DNA of 9,364 nt, from the NCBI GenBank assembly GCA_028819675.1, contig JAPPKT010000636.1, positions 1 to 9,364 on the forward strand. The letters run 5' to 3'. The position numbers and the translations under genes were made by a program. The notes under the pieces are model-generated. The model made no database searches and was not told where the DNA came from. It worked only from the letters and a program-made list of their open reading frames with translations. The stretch's first letter is position 1, and each line of letters begins with the position of its first letter. The DNA is from Caldilineaceae bacterium. GTDB lineage: Bacteria > Chloroflexota > Anaerolineae > Caldilineales > Caldilineaceae. Positions 1-7,282 of the stretch are shown here, in pieces.

Positions 1-742
1 TGTGGGGGCAGGCTTTGCGGGTGTCGTAGACGGCCTTGAGGGCGATGGGTTTGAGTGCGGGGCCGCTGATGCCGCCGGTGCGGTTGGCGAGGACGGGCTG
101 GCCGCTGTAGGGGTCGAGGACGAGGCCGGGCATTGTGTTGATGGCACAGAGGGCGTCGGCGCCGGCTTGGACGGCGGCCTGGGCGATGCGGCCGACGCTG
201 GGGACGTTGGGGGCGAGCTTTACGATGACGGGGATGGCCTGGCCGGCGACGGCTTCTTTGACGTAACCGGTGACGGCGTCGGTTGCGTCTGCATTGGCGG
301 CGAAGGGTTCGCCGAAGCTGTCTTCGACGTTGGGGCAGGAGATGTTGACTTCGATGAAGTCGGGTTGCGCGGAGGCGATGCGGCGGGCGACGTCACCGAA
401 TTCGGCGGCTGTTGCGGCGAAGATGCTGGCGATGACGGCGACGCCGCGGGGTTGGAGCTGGGCTTTGGCTTCGCGGAGCAGGCCGATTTCCTCTTCGACG
501 CCGGGGTTTGCCAGACCGATGGCGTTGAGGAGGCCGCCGCCCCAGTCGATGCAGGAGGGGTTGACGTGGCCGCGGCGGGGTTCGGGGCCGCAGCTCTTGG
601 CGGTTACGGCGCCGCAGCCTTCGCCGGCTGCGCGCACGAGGAGGCTTACGGTCGTGCCCCAGATGCCGCTTGCCAACACCAGCGGCGAGGGCAGGTCACG
701 TTCGAGAAACGGGACGGACAGGTTGGGAAGATTCTCGCTCAA
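1..742 (-). CDS. pyrD: Dihydroorotate dehydrogenase, class 1 (probably 1B), 3' end outside the window
   Basis: PyrD oxidises dihydroorotate to orotate, the fourth step of UMP synthesis; class 1 enzymes are soluble flavoproteins. The visible 247 residues cover most of the FMN-binding barrel. LVLASG is at about 21-26, a Lys-containing strand VTAKS at 46-50, [11 protein letters not shown] at 71-81, the class 1 signature NISCPNV at 133-139 with the catalytic-base Cys at 136, VKLAPNV at 174-180, and INT followed by [17 protein letters not shown] at about 201-235. The Cys (class 2 has Ser) marks class 1, and the wording resembles class 1B, whose usual partner PyrK is not seen here. About 60 C-terminal residues should lie beyond position 1. 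The start is TTG: an in-frame stop lies just upstream, GAGAG sits 9 bases before it, and the [11 protein letters not shown]-terminus fits the family. It begins 33 bases after the PyrF-PyrE stop, so the two genes are probably one transcript. Confidence 0.93.
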   Translation of the reverse strand, partial: MSENLPNLSVPFLERDLPSPLVLASGIWGTTVSLLVRAAGEGCGAVTAKSCGPEPRRGHVNPSCIDWGGGLLNAIGLANPGVEEEIGLLREAKAQLQPRGVAVIASIFAATAAEFGDVARRIASAQPDFIEVNISCPNVEDSFGEPFAANADATDAVTGYVKEAVAGQAIPVIVKLAPNVPSVGRIAQAAVQAGADALCAINTMPGLVLDPYSGQPVLANRTGGISGPALKPIALKAVYDTRKACPH

Positions 743-775
743 TGCGGAAATCTCTCACATAAGTAGGCTGCTCAG

Positions 776-2287
776 CTACTGACTTTCCCCTGCGGGGGCA
801 AGCAAACCGAGCGACTGACGAATCTCTTCCGGGATATGGCCGGTCTCGGATAGCAGATGCAGGACATCTCCCAGTGCCAGGACGCTGTGAACGCGTATTC
901 CGGCCTTCTGCAGGTTTTCCACTCCTCCCTGCTGCCTATCCAGCAAAACGATTGCATCCTCGACAACCAGTCCGGCGGCGCGGAACAGCTCGACCGAACT
1001 GACGATGCTGCCGCCGGTGGTGATGACGTCTTCGATTACGACCACGCGTTCGCCGGGCTGCCAGAGGCCCTCGATGTCCTTGCCGAGGCCGTGGCTTTTG
1101 CTCTCTTTGCGGTTATAGATGAGAGGGACGCCGCTGGCCAGGGCGACGGCCATGCCGATTGGGAGGGCGGCGTAGGGGACACCGGCGATGCGGTCGCATG
1201 GCAGTGCGGCCAGTTCTTTGGCGTAAGCGGCGGCGGCGGCCTGCATCAGTTCGGGACGGCTGACGAGGAGGCGGAGATCGACGTACATGGAGGACTTTTT
1301 GCCGCTGGCGAGGGTGAAGTCGCCGAATTGAAGAGCGCCGAGTTCGGCGAGTCCTATGATGAGATCCCTGTGGGACTCTGGAACAGGGGCTGGTTGCGGG
1401 GCAGGTAAGGCCGCCTCTACTTGGACAGAGGAAGAGGACTGTGTGCGGGCGGCGTTTATGCCTTCGCGAATGCTCTCTGCGGCATGGCGCGGGTCGTCGG
1501 CCTGGGTGACGCCGCGGGTGGCGGCGACGAGGACGCCGAGACCGTCGGCGCGCAGGCCGGCTGAGAGCGCTGCCTGGAGGTCCCCGCCCTGGGCGCCGAT
1601 TCCGGGGGCCAGAAGCCAGGCGTCAGGCGCGACGGTGCGGACGTCGGCGAGTGCTTCGGGGTAGGTTGCGCCTACGACCAGGCCTACGGCGGGCGACCAG
1701 CTGACGGCTTCTTTGGCAACGCGCATGAACAGAGGGTCTTGCGCGTGCGGGAACCGGCCGTTGGTGACGGTCAGCATCTGGAAGGCGCCGGCCGCGGGGT
1801 TTGAGGTGTGACAGAGAACGAACAAGCCCTTGTCGGGGTAGGCGGCAAAGGGGGCGATGCTGTCCTGACCGAGGTAGGGGCTGAGGGTGACGGCGTCGAC
1901 GCCGAGTTCTTCGAAGCAGGCGCGGGCGTAGGCGGCGGCGGTCGAGCCGATGTCGCCGCGCTTGGCGTCGAGGAGGACGGGGATGTGCTCGGGTATGGCG
2001 GCGATGGTTGCGCGCAGGAGGGCCATGCCGGGCTGACCCAGGGCTTCGTAGAAGGCGATGTTGGGCTTGTAGCAGCAGACGAGGTCTGAGGTGGCTTCGA
2101 TTACGGCTCGGTTCCAGTCCAGCAGAGACTGGCATTTTCTCTCGGCATCGTCTCCGGCCTCTGAGTGTGAGGAATCGGCAGTGTGCAGGAAGCGATCCGG
2201 GCAGGCCTCTGGGGTTGGATCGAGGCCGACGCAGAGGAGGGTGTTGTTGCGGTGTGCGGCGGCTACCAGCTTGGCGTAAAAGGACAT
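776..2287 (-). CDS. pyrFE: Bifunctional orotidine 5'-phosphate decarboxylase / orotate phosphoribosyltransferase (PyrF-PyrE fusion)
   Basis: This 503-residue protein joins the last two enzymes of UMP synthesis, with PyrF first. Residues 1-280 are a type 2 OMP decarboxylase: [12 protein letters not shown] at 19-30, CYKPN at 72-76, the catalytic [16 protein letters not shown] at 105-120 (Asp107, Lys109, Asp112), [12 protein letters not shown] at 136-147 and [10 protein letters not shown] at 227-236. A Ser/Gln/Pro/Ala-rich linker spans about 281-305. Residues 306-503 are the orotate phosphoribosyltransferase: [13 protein letters not shown] at 327-339, the catalytic-loop segment [10 protein letters not shown] at 391-400 and the PRPP-binding motif [13 protein letters not shown] at 415-427. 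Mammalian UMP synthase has the opposite order. ATG is preceded by GAGGG about 7 bases upstream. Both domains appear complete, with no missing key residue seen. pyrD follows 33 bases downstream. Confidence 0.95.
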   Translation of the reverse strand: MSFYAKLVAAAHRNNTLLCVGLDPTPEACPDRFLHTADSSHSEAGDDAERKCQSLLDWNRAVIEATSDLVCCYKPNIAFYEALGQPGMALLRATIAAIPEHIPVLLDAKRGDIGSTAAAYARACFEELGVDAVTLSPYLGQDSIAPFAAYPDKGLFVLCHTSNPAAGAFQMLTVTNGRFPHAQDPLFMRVAKEAVSWSPAVGLVVGATYPEALADVRTVAPDAWLLAPGIGAQGGDLQAALSAGLRADGLGVLVAATRGVTQADDPRHAAESIREGINAARTQSSSSVQVEAALPAPQPAPVPESHRDLIIGLAELGALQFGDFTLASGKKSSMYVDLRLLVSRPELMQAAAAAYAKELAALPCDRIAGVPYAALPIGMAVALASGVPLIYNRKESKSHGLGKDIEGLWQPGERVVVIEDVITTGGSIVSSVELFRAAGLVVEDAIVLLDRQQGGVENLQKAGIRVHSVLALGDVLHLLSETGHIPEEIRQSLGLLAPAGESQ

Positions 2288-2361
2288 GCAGGGCCCTCAC
2301 TTTGACAGAGTAGGACGGCGCGGCCAAGGCAAGTTGTGCGACTGACCGGTTGTCTAAATCC

Positions 2362-2390
2362 ATGCTACGCCACGCGGTTGGATTGGGCAA
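2362..2390 (-). promoter_or_regulatory. Candidate sigma-70 promoter for pyrFE-pyrD
   Basis: On the minus strand a TTGCCC box (2385-2390) and a TAGCAT box (2362-2367) are separated by exactly 17 bases; each matches four of six consensus positions. The site lies in the 154-base gap between the aldolase stop and the pyrFE start and would give a leader of roughly 65-70 bases. The match is weak and this phylum's promoter preferences are uncertain, so it is only a candidate. No terminator-like hairpin was found in this gap, so read-through from the transport operon remains possible. Confidence 0.25.
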
Positions 2391-2441
2391 AACCGGGCAT
2401 ATAGGGATGCGTTTCGAGGTGTGTTGGCGATGGGCGGCGGA

Positions 2442-3350
2442 CTACATGGCGGCGAGGGCGGCGAGGCCAGCCTCTTCAAGGTCTGCCAGCAAAATTTCCT
2501 CTTGTTGGGGAGAAATCGTTTCCTGGGGGAGGCGGAGAGGTCCGCAGTCGATGCCGAGGGCCTTCATGGAGACACGTAGGGCGGCACTGACGCCGTGGTT
2601 TATCATGACTTCGGTGAGGCGGTTGGCCTGCTTTTGGAGGGACAAAGCGTGGGCGAAGTCCCCGGACTTGCAGGAGGCGTGCATTCTGCTATAGGCGCCG
2701 GGCATGACGTTGAGGGTGGAGCCGATGTTGCCGGGGGCGCCCATCATGGCGGCAAAGAGGCATTGTTCATCCATGCCAGAGAAGATGGTCCAGCCGCGGC
2801 CGGCGGGCAGGTCGTTTCCCAGGTCGATGATCTGGGCGATCTCGTACATGTTGGGGCCGGTGTATTTGGCGCCGCCGACGTTGGGAAATCGGCAGAGGAG
2901 TTCCTTCATCAGGGAAAAGGCGTCGATCTGGCCGCCGAAGAGGTAGGGGAAGAAGGGCAGGTTGGGCGCGGCGGCGGCGATGGCGCCGTAGTGGCGGTAT
3001 GTGGCATCGAGGCCGCCGAGGTAGACGGGCAGGACGGAGCTGACGCCGTCGGCTCCTTGTTCCTGGGCATGGCGGGCGAGGGCGGCGGCTTCGACGGTGC
3101 TGATGCTGCCGACGTGGACGATGACGGGGATGCGGCCGCCGACCTGTTCGATGGCGGTTTCGAGGACGAGGCGTCGGTCCTCGGCTGAGATGAGCAGGCC
3201 CTCGCCGGTGCCGCCGAGGACGTAGAGGCCGTCGACATTCTTGGCGAGCATGTAGTCGATCAGTTCGCGGAGGGCGGTGAGGTTGGCGCCGCCGTCGGCG
3301 GTGGCTGGCGTGATGAGCGCGGGCCATGCGCCGTGGAAGGAGTTGTCCAT
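2442..3350 (-). CDS. N-acetylneuraminate lyase-like aldolase (DHDPS/NAL family)
   Basis: This is a 302-residue class I (Schiff-base) aldolase of the dihydrodipicolinate synthase/N-acetylneuraminate lyase superfamily, which cleaves 2-keto-3-deoxy sugar acids to pyruvate and an aldehyde or runs in reverse. LGGTGEGLL is at 45-53, Tyr110 is in VLPVYL, the catalytic Tyr is probably Tyr136 in FPYLF, and the Schiff-base Lys is Lys162 in GAKYTG. From memory of E. coli NanA, several sialic-acid contacts appear kept: Thr164, Gly192-x-Asp194-Glu195 and the Ser of GSTLN at 210-214. NanA-like wording is also strong over 191-216. One oddity is that the GSTGE motif reads GGTGE, with Gly47 at the Ser position. 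The start lies 7 bases after the permease stop, so translation is probably coupled. Sialic acid is one possible substrate; a 2-keto-3-deoxy sugar acid aldolase is the alternative. Confidence 0.8.
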   Translation of the reverse strand: MDNSFHGAWPALITPATADGGANLTALRELIDYMLAKNVDGLYVLGGTGEGLLISAEDRRLVLETAIEQVGGRIPVIVHVGSISTVEAAALARHAQEQGADGVSSVLPVYLGGLDATYRHYGAIAAAAPNLPFFPYLFGGQIDAFSLMKELLCRFPNVGGAKYTGPNMYEIAQIIDLGNDLPAGRGWTIFSGMDEQCLFAAMMGAPGNIGSTLNVMPGAYSRMHASCKSGDFAHALSLQKQANRLTEVMINHGVSAALRVSMKALGIDCGPLRLPQETISPQQEEILLADLEEAGLAALAAM

Positions 3351-3357
3351 GTTGGAA

Positions 3358-4248
3358 TCAGCCTTTGATGGAGCCGAGCATGATGCCCTTTACAAAGTAA
3401 CGCTGAATAAAGGGGTAGATCAAGAGGATCGGCATGGTGGTTACGACAATCATGGCGGCCTTGAGGGATTCAGCGGGCGGAGGATCGATCAGTTCGGTCA
3501 TTTCTGCCAGGCCGGAAGCGTCACCGTACTGGCCGGTGCCGAATTCGAGGATGCCGCGCAGAACCAGCTGCATTGGAAACTTGGAGGGTGTATTGAGATA
3601 GATGGCGGCGTCGAACCAGGAGTTCCAGTGCATGACTGCATACCAGAGGCCGACGGTGGCGATAACGGGCATGGAGAGCGGGAGGTAGACGCGCAGCAGG
3701 ACGGTGAGCGGGTTAGCGCCGTCCATGATGGCGGCTTCTTCCAATTCGTCAGGGATGGCGAGCATGAAGTTGCGCATGATCAGGAGCCACCAGGGGTTAA
3801 TCAGTGGCGGCAGTATCATCGACCAGAAACTGTCCAACAGATTCAGTTTTTCGACCAGGACAAAGTTGGGGATGAGGCCGCCACTAAAAAGCATCGTAAA
3901 GAAAATAAACATCGTGATGGGGACGCGGCCATAGAGAGTGCGCTTAGAAAGGACGTAGGCCAGCGGGAAGGTGAGGAACAGATTGAGTCCCGTGCCGATG
4001 GTGACGCGGGCCAAGCTGACCCCAAGAGAGGTCCACACGAGCGAACCCTGGCCCAGCAGCAGGTGATAGGAGGTGATCACGGGCTCTTTGGGATAGAGAA
4101 TGAATAGTCCGCGCAGGGCGTATTCCTTACCACTGATCAAGGAAGTGGAGACGACCGAGAGAAAGGGAAGCAGGAAGAGTAGTGTCAGAACGGCAAGGAC
4201 AAAGATGTTGATCCAGTCAAAAACTCTCTCGCCCCGGGAATATTTCAT
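3358..4248 (-). CDS. Carbohydrate ABC transporter permease, CUT1 type (LplC/YtcP-like)
   Basis: This 296-residue inner-membrane protein is the second permease of the importer. Hydrophobic segments suggesting six membrane helices lie at about 15-35, 75-100, 109-130, 140-160, 192-210 and 264-284. The cytoplasmic EAA loop that docks the ATPase spans about 170-191, with EEAAIMDGANP at 170-180 and a closing YLP at 188-190. The N-terminus (RVFDWINIF, then a hydrophobic run with SVVSTSL) and the C-terminal PFIQRYFVKGIMLGSIKG are typical of the LplC/YtcP branch, whose members take up complex or modified saccharides. The ATG lies 9 bases after the stop of the first permease, and the purine-rich GGGGG straddling that stop serves as ribosome-binding site. 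The aldolase gene follows after 7 bases. Confidence 0.92.
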   Translation of the reverse strand: MKYSRGERVFDWINIFVLAVLTLLFLLPFLSVVSTSLISGKEYALRGLFILYPKEPVITSYHLLLGQGSLVWTSLGVSLARVTIGTGLNLFLTFPLAYVLSKRTLYGRVPITMFIFFTMLFSGGLIPNFVLVEKLNLLDSFWSMILPPLINPWWLLIMRNFMLAIPDELEEAAIMDGANPLTVLLRVYLPLSMPVIATVGLWYAVMHWNSWFDAAIYLNTPSKFPMQLVLRGILEFGTGQYGDASGLAEMTELIDPPPAESLKAAMIVVTTMPILLIYPFIQRYFVKGIMLGSIKG

Positions 4249-4257
4249 GGCGGCCCC

Positions 4258-5250
4258 CTACCAGAGTCCTTCCTGGCCGAGCTTTTGGGAAACCTTGTTG
4301 GCCATGTACATCAACGCGAGAGCGAGAACGGACTTGAAGAGACCGACTGCGGCGCCGAATGAATATTGACGGCCGATCAGACCGGCGCGGTAAACATAGG
4401 TATCGATGATGTCGGAAACGGAGTAGACCGACGGGGAATAGAGCAGGATAATCTGCTCGAACCCAGCGTCCAGCATACCGCCGATGCGGAAGATGAGAAT
4501 AATGACGATAGCGAATGAGATGCTAGGTAAAGTAACGTGCCACATGCGCTGGAAGCGGTTGGCGCCGTCCATGGCGGCGGCTTCGTACATTTCCGGGTTA
4601 ATGGTTGCCATTGCAGCCAGAAAGATGATGCTGTTCCAGCCGGCGTGCTGCCAGACATCCATTGTGACGATTATGGAGCGAAACAGGTCGGGGTCGGTGA
4701 GATAGGCTTTGGGTTGGCCGCCCAGCGCGACTACGACCTGGTTGAGCAGCCCGCCCTGGGGGGTCAGCATGGCGCGTACGATGCCGGCAGCGACAACCAT
4801 CGAGAAGAAGTGGGGCAGGTAGGAGACGGTCTGGACGGTGCGTTGGAACAGGGTTACGCGCACTTCGTTGATGAGCAGGGCCAGAATAATGGGCACGGGG
4901 AAGCCGAAGATCAGCTTGTAAAGGCTAATCAGGACGGTGTTGCGCATTATGTTCCAGAAGAAGATCGAGTCAAAGAAGTTGCGGAAATGCTTCACGCCAA
5001 CCCAGCGGTCGAAGCGGAAGATGTCGGTGATTCCCAGGAAGGGATCGTAGTCCTGGAAGGCGATGATAACGCCGACCATGGGGAGGTAGCGGAAAACGAC
5101 AAAGTAGAGGAGGGGGATCGCGGCCAGAGCATAAAGAAAGCGATCGCGTTTGATCTGGCGCCACGCTTCGCGCCATCCCTTACGCTCGGTGTAGGCAGGA
5201 GAGGCCGGGGTTACGGACAGGCCTGGATGTTCGCCGCCAAACTGCTGCAT
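4258..5250 (-). CDS. Carbohydrate ABC transporter permease, CUT1 type (LplB-like)
   Basis: This 330-residue inner-membrane protein is the first permease of the importer. After a polar N-terminus ending in WRQIKRDRFLY, helices are expected at about 39-61, 104-128, 142-162, 203-217, 245-263 and 297-318. The EAA loop is at 222-243, with YEAAAMDGANRFQRMWHVTLP at its core. The segments DSIFFWNIMRNTVLISLYKL (94-113) and SVSDIIDTYVYRAGL (277-291) are characteristic of LplB-type permeases that pair with LplC/YtcP and an LplA/YtcQ-type lipoprotein. The gene is separated from the binding-protein gene by 73 bases holding a strong hairpin, and from the next permease by 9 bases. The start has only a weak upstream GGA for ribosome binding, so expression may be lower than that of the binding protein. 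Confidence 0.93.
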   Translation of the reverse strand: MQQFGGEHPGLSVTPASPAYTERKGWREAWRQIKRDRFLYALAAIPLLYFVVFRYLPMVGVIIAFQDYDPFLGITDIFRFDRWVGVKHFRNFFDSIFFWNIMRNTVLISLYKLIFGFPVPIILALLINEVRVTLFQRTVQTVSYLPHFFSMVVAAGIVRAMLTPQGGLLNQVVVALGGQPKAYLTDPDLFRSIIVTMDVWQHAGWNSIIFLAAMATINPEMYEAAAMDGANRFQRMWHVTLPSISFAIVIILIFRIGGMLDAGFEQIILLYSPSVYSVSDIIDTYVYRAGLIGRQYSFGAAVGLFKSVLALALMYMANKVSQKLGQEGLW

Positions 5251-5283
5251 CTAACTGTTTCCGTAGTTGAGGGGCTAGTGAAA

Positions 5284-5313
5284 GGGAGGGAGGCGTTGTA
5301 ACGCCTCCCTCTT
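5284..5313 (-). promoter_or_regulatory. Intercistronic stem-loop between binding-protein and permease genes
   Basis: On the minus strand GAGGGAGGCGTT is followed by AC and then AACGCCTCCCTTTC. The perfect inverted repeat pairs 5286-5297 with 5300-5311, giving up to 12 base pairs (the innermost T-A pairs probably open into a six-base loop). It starts 12 bases after the binding-protein stop and ends 35 bases before the permease start. Only three T residues follow, so it is a poor intrinsic terminator. It is better read as an mRNA-stabilising or partial-attenuation element that lets the lipoprotein be made in excess of the permeases, as is known for other ABC operons. The structure is seen directly; the role is inferred. 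Confidence 0.75.
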
Positions 5314-5323
5314 CAGTTCATGG

Positions 5324-6883
5324 TTATGGATGGTAGAGCCGGAACTGCTCGGTGTAGAGTTCGCTCCAGCGGTCGAGACCGGCGCCGCTCAGGTCGTCAA
5401 CAAAGCTGCTCCATTCGGACAGGGGGCGGTCACCGGAGATGAATTTGATGCTCTCCTCGTCGATGAAGCGCTCGAGGTCGACTTCGCCGGGGAAGGCGTC
5501 GCGAATAGCGGTGCGATCGTAGGGCACGTCGAAGTCGACGGGCATGCGACCGCCATCGTACTGGTTCCAGTAGGTGTTGATGTGCTTCCAGTGCCGGTTC
5601 CAGAAGTAGCTGCCATCGGGCTGTTCGATCTGAACGGCGGTGGCCCAGGTTTCGGGCCCGAGGCCCAGGGTGATCTGGTAGTCGCGCGAGTACTTTTCCT
5701 CGCAGACCGGGCTGCCGGCGGCGAATTGACGGGCGATCTTGGCCTCTTTGTCGACCCATTCCCAGTCCTCACCGGGGATGCCCCAGGAAGCAATGAGGTA
5801 GTTGGTCACGTCATCGGGCCCGCCGGAGTAGATCCAATTGACATACTTGATGACGGCGTCAGGATGCTCGGACTTGCGTGCGATCATGTAGGCAGTGTTG
5901 GAGCCGGCGTTGTTGGTTTTGGCGATACCGGAGGGGCCGACGATCTTGAGGGAGAGGATGTAGTCTTCGTCGACGTAGCCGGCGTCGCGTCTGATATCAG
6001 ACCACCAGCCAGTGATGCGCGAGTACCAGCCCAGCCAGAGGCCGATGGTCAGGGTCTTGAGCATGGAGCGGTAGTCGGGGTTGGCAAAGGACTCCTGCTG
6101 CAGCCAGCCGTCCGCCCACCACTGATTCATCTTGGCGAGCCAGTCCGGGTAGCCCTCCTGCAGCTCAGGCGGTTTGAGCATGTTGTCGGCGGGGTCGATC
6201 CAGCGGGAATAGCCGTGGTCGGTGTATGCGCCGAGCGTGTTATACATGAGGTGGCGGCGGCCCATGGTGGTGATTACGGCTTCCGGGTGATTGCCGCGCA
6301 TGGCGAGATAGGCTTCTTCCATGCCATCCCAGGTGTCGGGCACGTCCAGCCCGGCTTCGGCGAGCCAGTCTGAGCGGAAGAAGGGGAAGTGTGTGTGGCC
6401 CATGAGGCCGAGGCGGGGGTAGCCCCAGGTGGTGCCCTCAAAGTCCTTCATCATCTTCCAGTCAAGGTCGGAGTGTCCGGCGAGAATGTTCTGTCCGCCG
6501 GCCTCAAGCAGGTCGTCGAGCGGATTGACGATGCCTTTGAAGTCGGGCCAGGCTCCCTCGAAGACATCCAGCGGTTCGGTGCCGGAAGCGATGAGAAGAT
6601 TGAGTTTCTCGGTCCTGGCACCGCCGGGGGGCAGGAGGTAGGCATTGACGCGCACACCGGTCAGCTCGAGAAGGTGGTCGCGTACGGCAGCGGTGCGTTC
6701 CGGATTGCCGCCGCCGGGGCAGGGTGTGCTCGTCGCTACCCAGATATCGGGCGGCTCCATTTCTCCGCCGTCGGCCATGTCCGCGGGTGCGCCTGCGGGC
6801 ACGCAGGCCGCGAGGGCAGCCCCCGTTGCCGCGAGGCCCATGCCCTGCAGCATCTGTCGTCGATTAAGCTTTGCTGTTGTCAC
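5324..6883 (-). CDS. Tat-exported lipoprotein, ABC transporter solute-binding protein (family 1, LplA/YtcQ-like)
   Basis: This protein captures the substrate outside the membrane and delivers it to the two permeases encoded downstream. With the chosen start it has 519 residues, typical of the large LplA/YtcQ branch. The N-terminus has a twin-arginine pattern NRRQMLQGMG at 7-16, a short hydrophobic run and a lipobox LAAC with the lipidated Cys at 27. The mature part has family 1 features such as an early GVRVNAYLLPPGG strand, LLIASGTEPLD, and a Trp/Tyr-rich ligand-binding half (for example WWADGW and WLGWYSR). The start is the GTG at 6881-6883: AAAGGAG lies 8 bases upstream (6892-6898), whereas an in-frame GTG at 6899-6901 would place that site inside the gene and has no good site of its own. 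Substrate specificity cannot be read from sequence; the downstream aldolase suggests a sugar acid. Confidence 0.93.
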   Translation of the reverse strand: MTTAKLNRRQMLQGMGLAATGAALAACVPAGAPADMADGGEMEPPDIWVATSTPCPGGGNPERTAAVRDHLLELTGVRVNAYLLPPGGARTEKLNLLIASGTEPLDVFEGAWPDFKGIVNPLDDLLEAGGQNILAGHSDLDWKMMKDFEGTTWGYPRLGLMGHTHFPFFRSDWLAEAGLDVPDTWDGMEEAYLAMRGNHPEAVITTMGRRHLMYNTLGAYTDHGYSRWIDPADNMLKPPELQEGYPDWLAKMNQWWADGWLQQESFANPDYRSMLKTLTIGLWLGWYSRITGWWSDIRRDAGYVDEDYILSLKIVGPSGIAKTNNAGSNTAYMIARKSEHPDAVIKYVNWIYSGGPDDVTNYLIASWGIPGEDWEWVDKEAKIARQFAAGSPVCEEKYSRDYQITLGLGPETWATAVQIEQPDGSYFWNRHWKHINTYWNQYDGGRMPVDFDVPYDRTAIRDAFPGEVDLERFIDEESIKFISGDRPLSEWSSFVDDLSGAGLDRWSELYTEQFRLYHP

Positions 6884-6891
6884 AATCGATT

Positions 6892-6898
6892 CTCCTTT
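6892..6898 (-). promoter_or_regulatory. Strong ribosome-binding site that fixes the start of the binding-protein gene
   Basis: The minus strand reads AAAGGAG, then eight bases, then GTG at 6881-6883. This is the best Shine-Dalgarno match in the window. It selects the shorter GTG start over the in-frame GTG at 6899-6901 and places the twin-arginine pair at residues 8-9. No convincing promoter boxes were identified between here and 7200. Confidence 0.75.
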
Positions 6899-6989
6899 CA
6901 CAGATGGATTGGATGAACGAAGCGAACTTCAATTTGAGAGCAATAGGACCGGCGGTCAGAATGAGTAGGGCGACGAGCCGGTCTACGCG

Positions 6990-7106
6990 TCACGCGATAA
7001 ATGGATGAAACTGACTCCAGCGTTCGCCCTCCCAGGGGGGAAAGAGACGGCCTACGTTAAGGAGTCCGCGGCTACTGAGAAACCGTTTCTGCTCGCGGTT
7101 CAGCAT
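6990..7106 (-). pseudogene. N-terminal relic of a second PhyH-family dioxygenase gene
   Basis: An ATG-initiated frame of 38 codons ends at TGA. Its product starts MLNREQKRFLSSRGLLNVGR and continues with LFPPWEGERWSQFHPFIA. Aligned without gaps to the intact PhyH protein at 7601-8428, 13 of the first 33 residues are identical (ML, EQK, G, LNV, LF, E and Q at equivalent positions). The typical family N-terminus is an EQ..F...G.L.V..LF..EE pattern, so this looks like the head of a paralogue. No iron-binding region follows; downstream in all frames I see no further PhyH similarity before the binding-protein gene. It is a truncated, non-functional remnant if the match is real. A short chance ORF is the alternative. 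Confidence 0.5.
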
Positions 7107-7282
7107 CAGTCAAGACCCCGCATTGGGAATGGCAACCAGTGAAAGTCGTTTGTGATAAAGGGTTTCGAGCGGCCAGCAACCTTGAATCAAAGAAGTCGCG
7201 GGCCGCAATCGAGTCAGCCGGGCTGGCGGTTGCGATACAAGAGTGATGGCCTAATTTTACGCATTATTTTCAATTGCGCAAG

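Noticed and set aside
2..766. Long plus-strand open frame across the pyrD region
   Set aside because: It is the antisense of pyrD in the same codon register; its Gly/Asp/Ala-rich product fits no family, while the minus strand reads clear PyrD motifs.
1623..3327. Arg/Pro-rich minus-strand open frames (1623-2390, 2767-3327)
   Set aside because: They are out-of-frame readings of pyrFE and the aldolase, with extreme Arg/Pro composition typical of frame-shifted GC-rich DNA.
2595..4107. Plus-strand open frames over the aldolase and permease genes (2595-3188, 3277-4107)
   Set aside because: Their products are Gly/Asp/Glu-rich antisense readings with no motifs; the minus-strand genes explain the sequence fully.
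5284..5313. The intercistronic hairpin as a rho-independent terminator
   Set aside because: Only three T residues follow the stem on the transcribed strand, and it sits inside an operon whose genes clearly belong together.
4537..6373. Plus-strand open frames over the first permease and binding protein (4537-5301, 5330-6373)
   Set aside because: Antisense shadows of well-supported genes; no ribosome-binding sites or family features.
6986..6996. CGCGTCACGCG palindrome upstream of the binding-protein gene as a repressor operator
   Set aside because: It lies at the end of the PhyH relic, has no second copy nearby and no regulator gene is present; short GC palindromes are expected by chance here.
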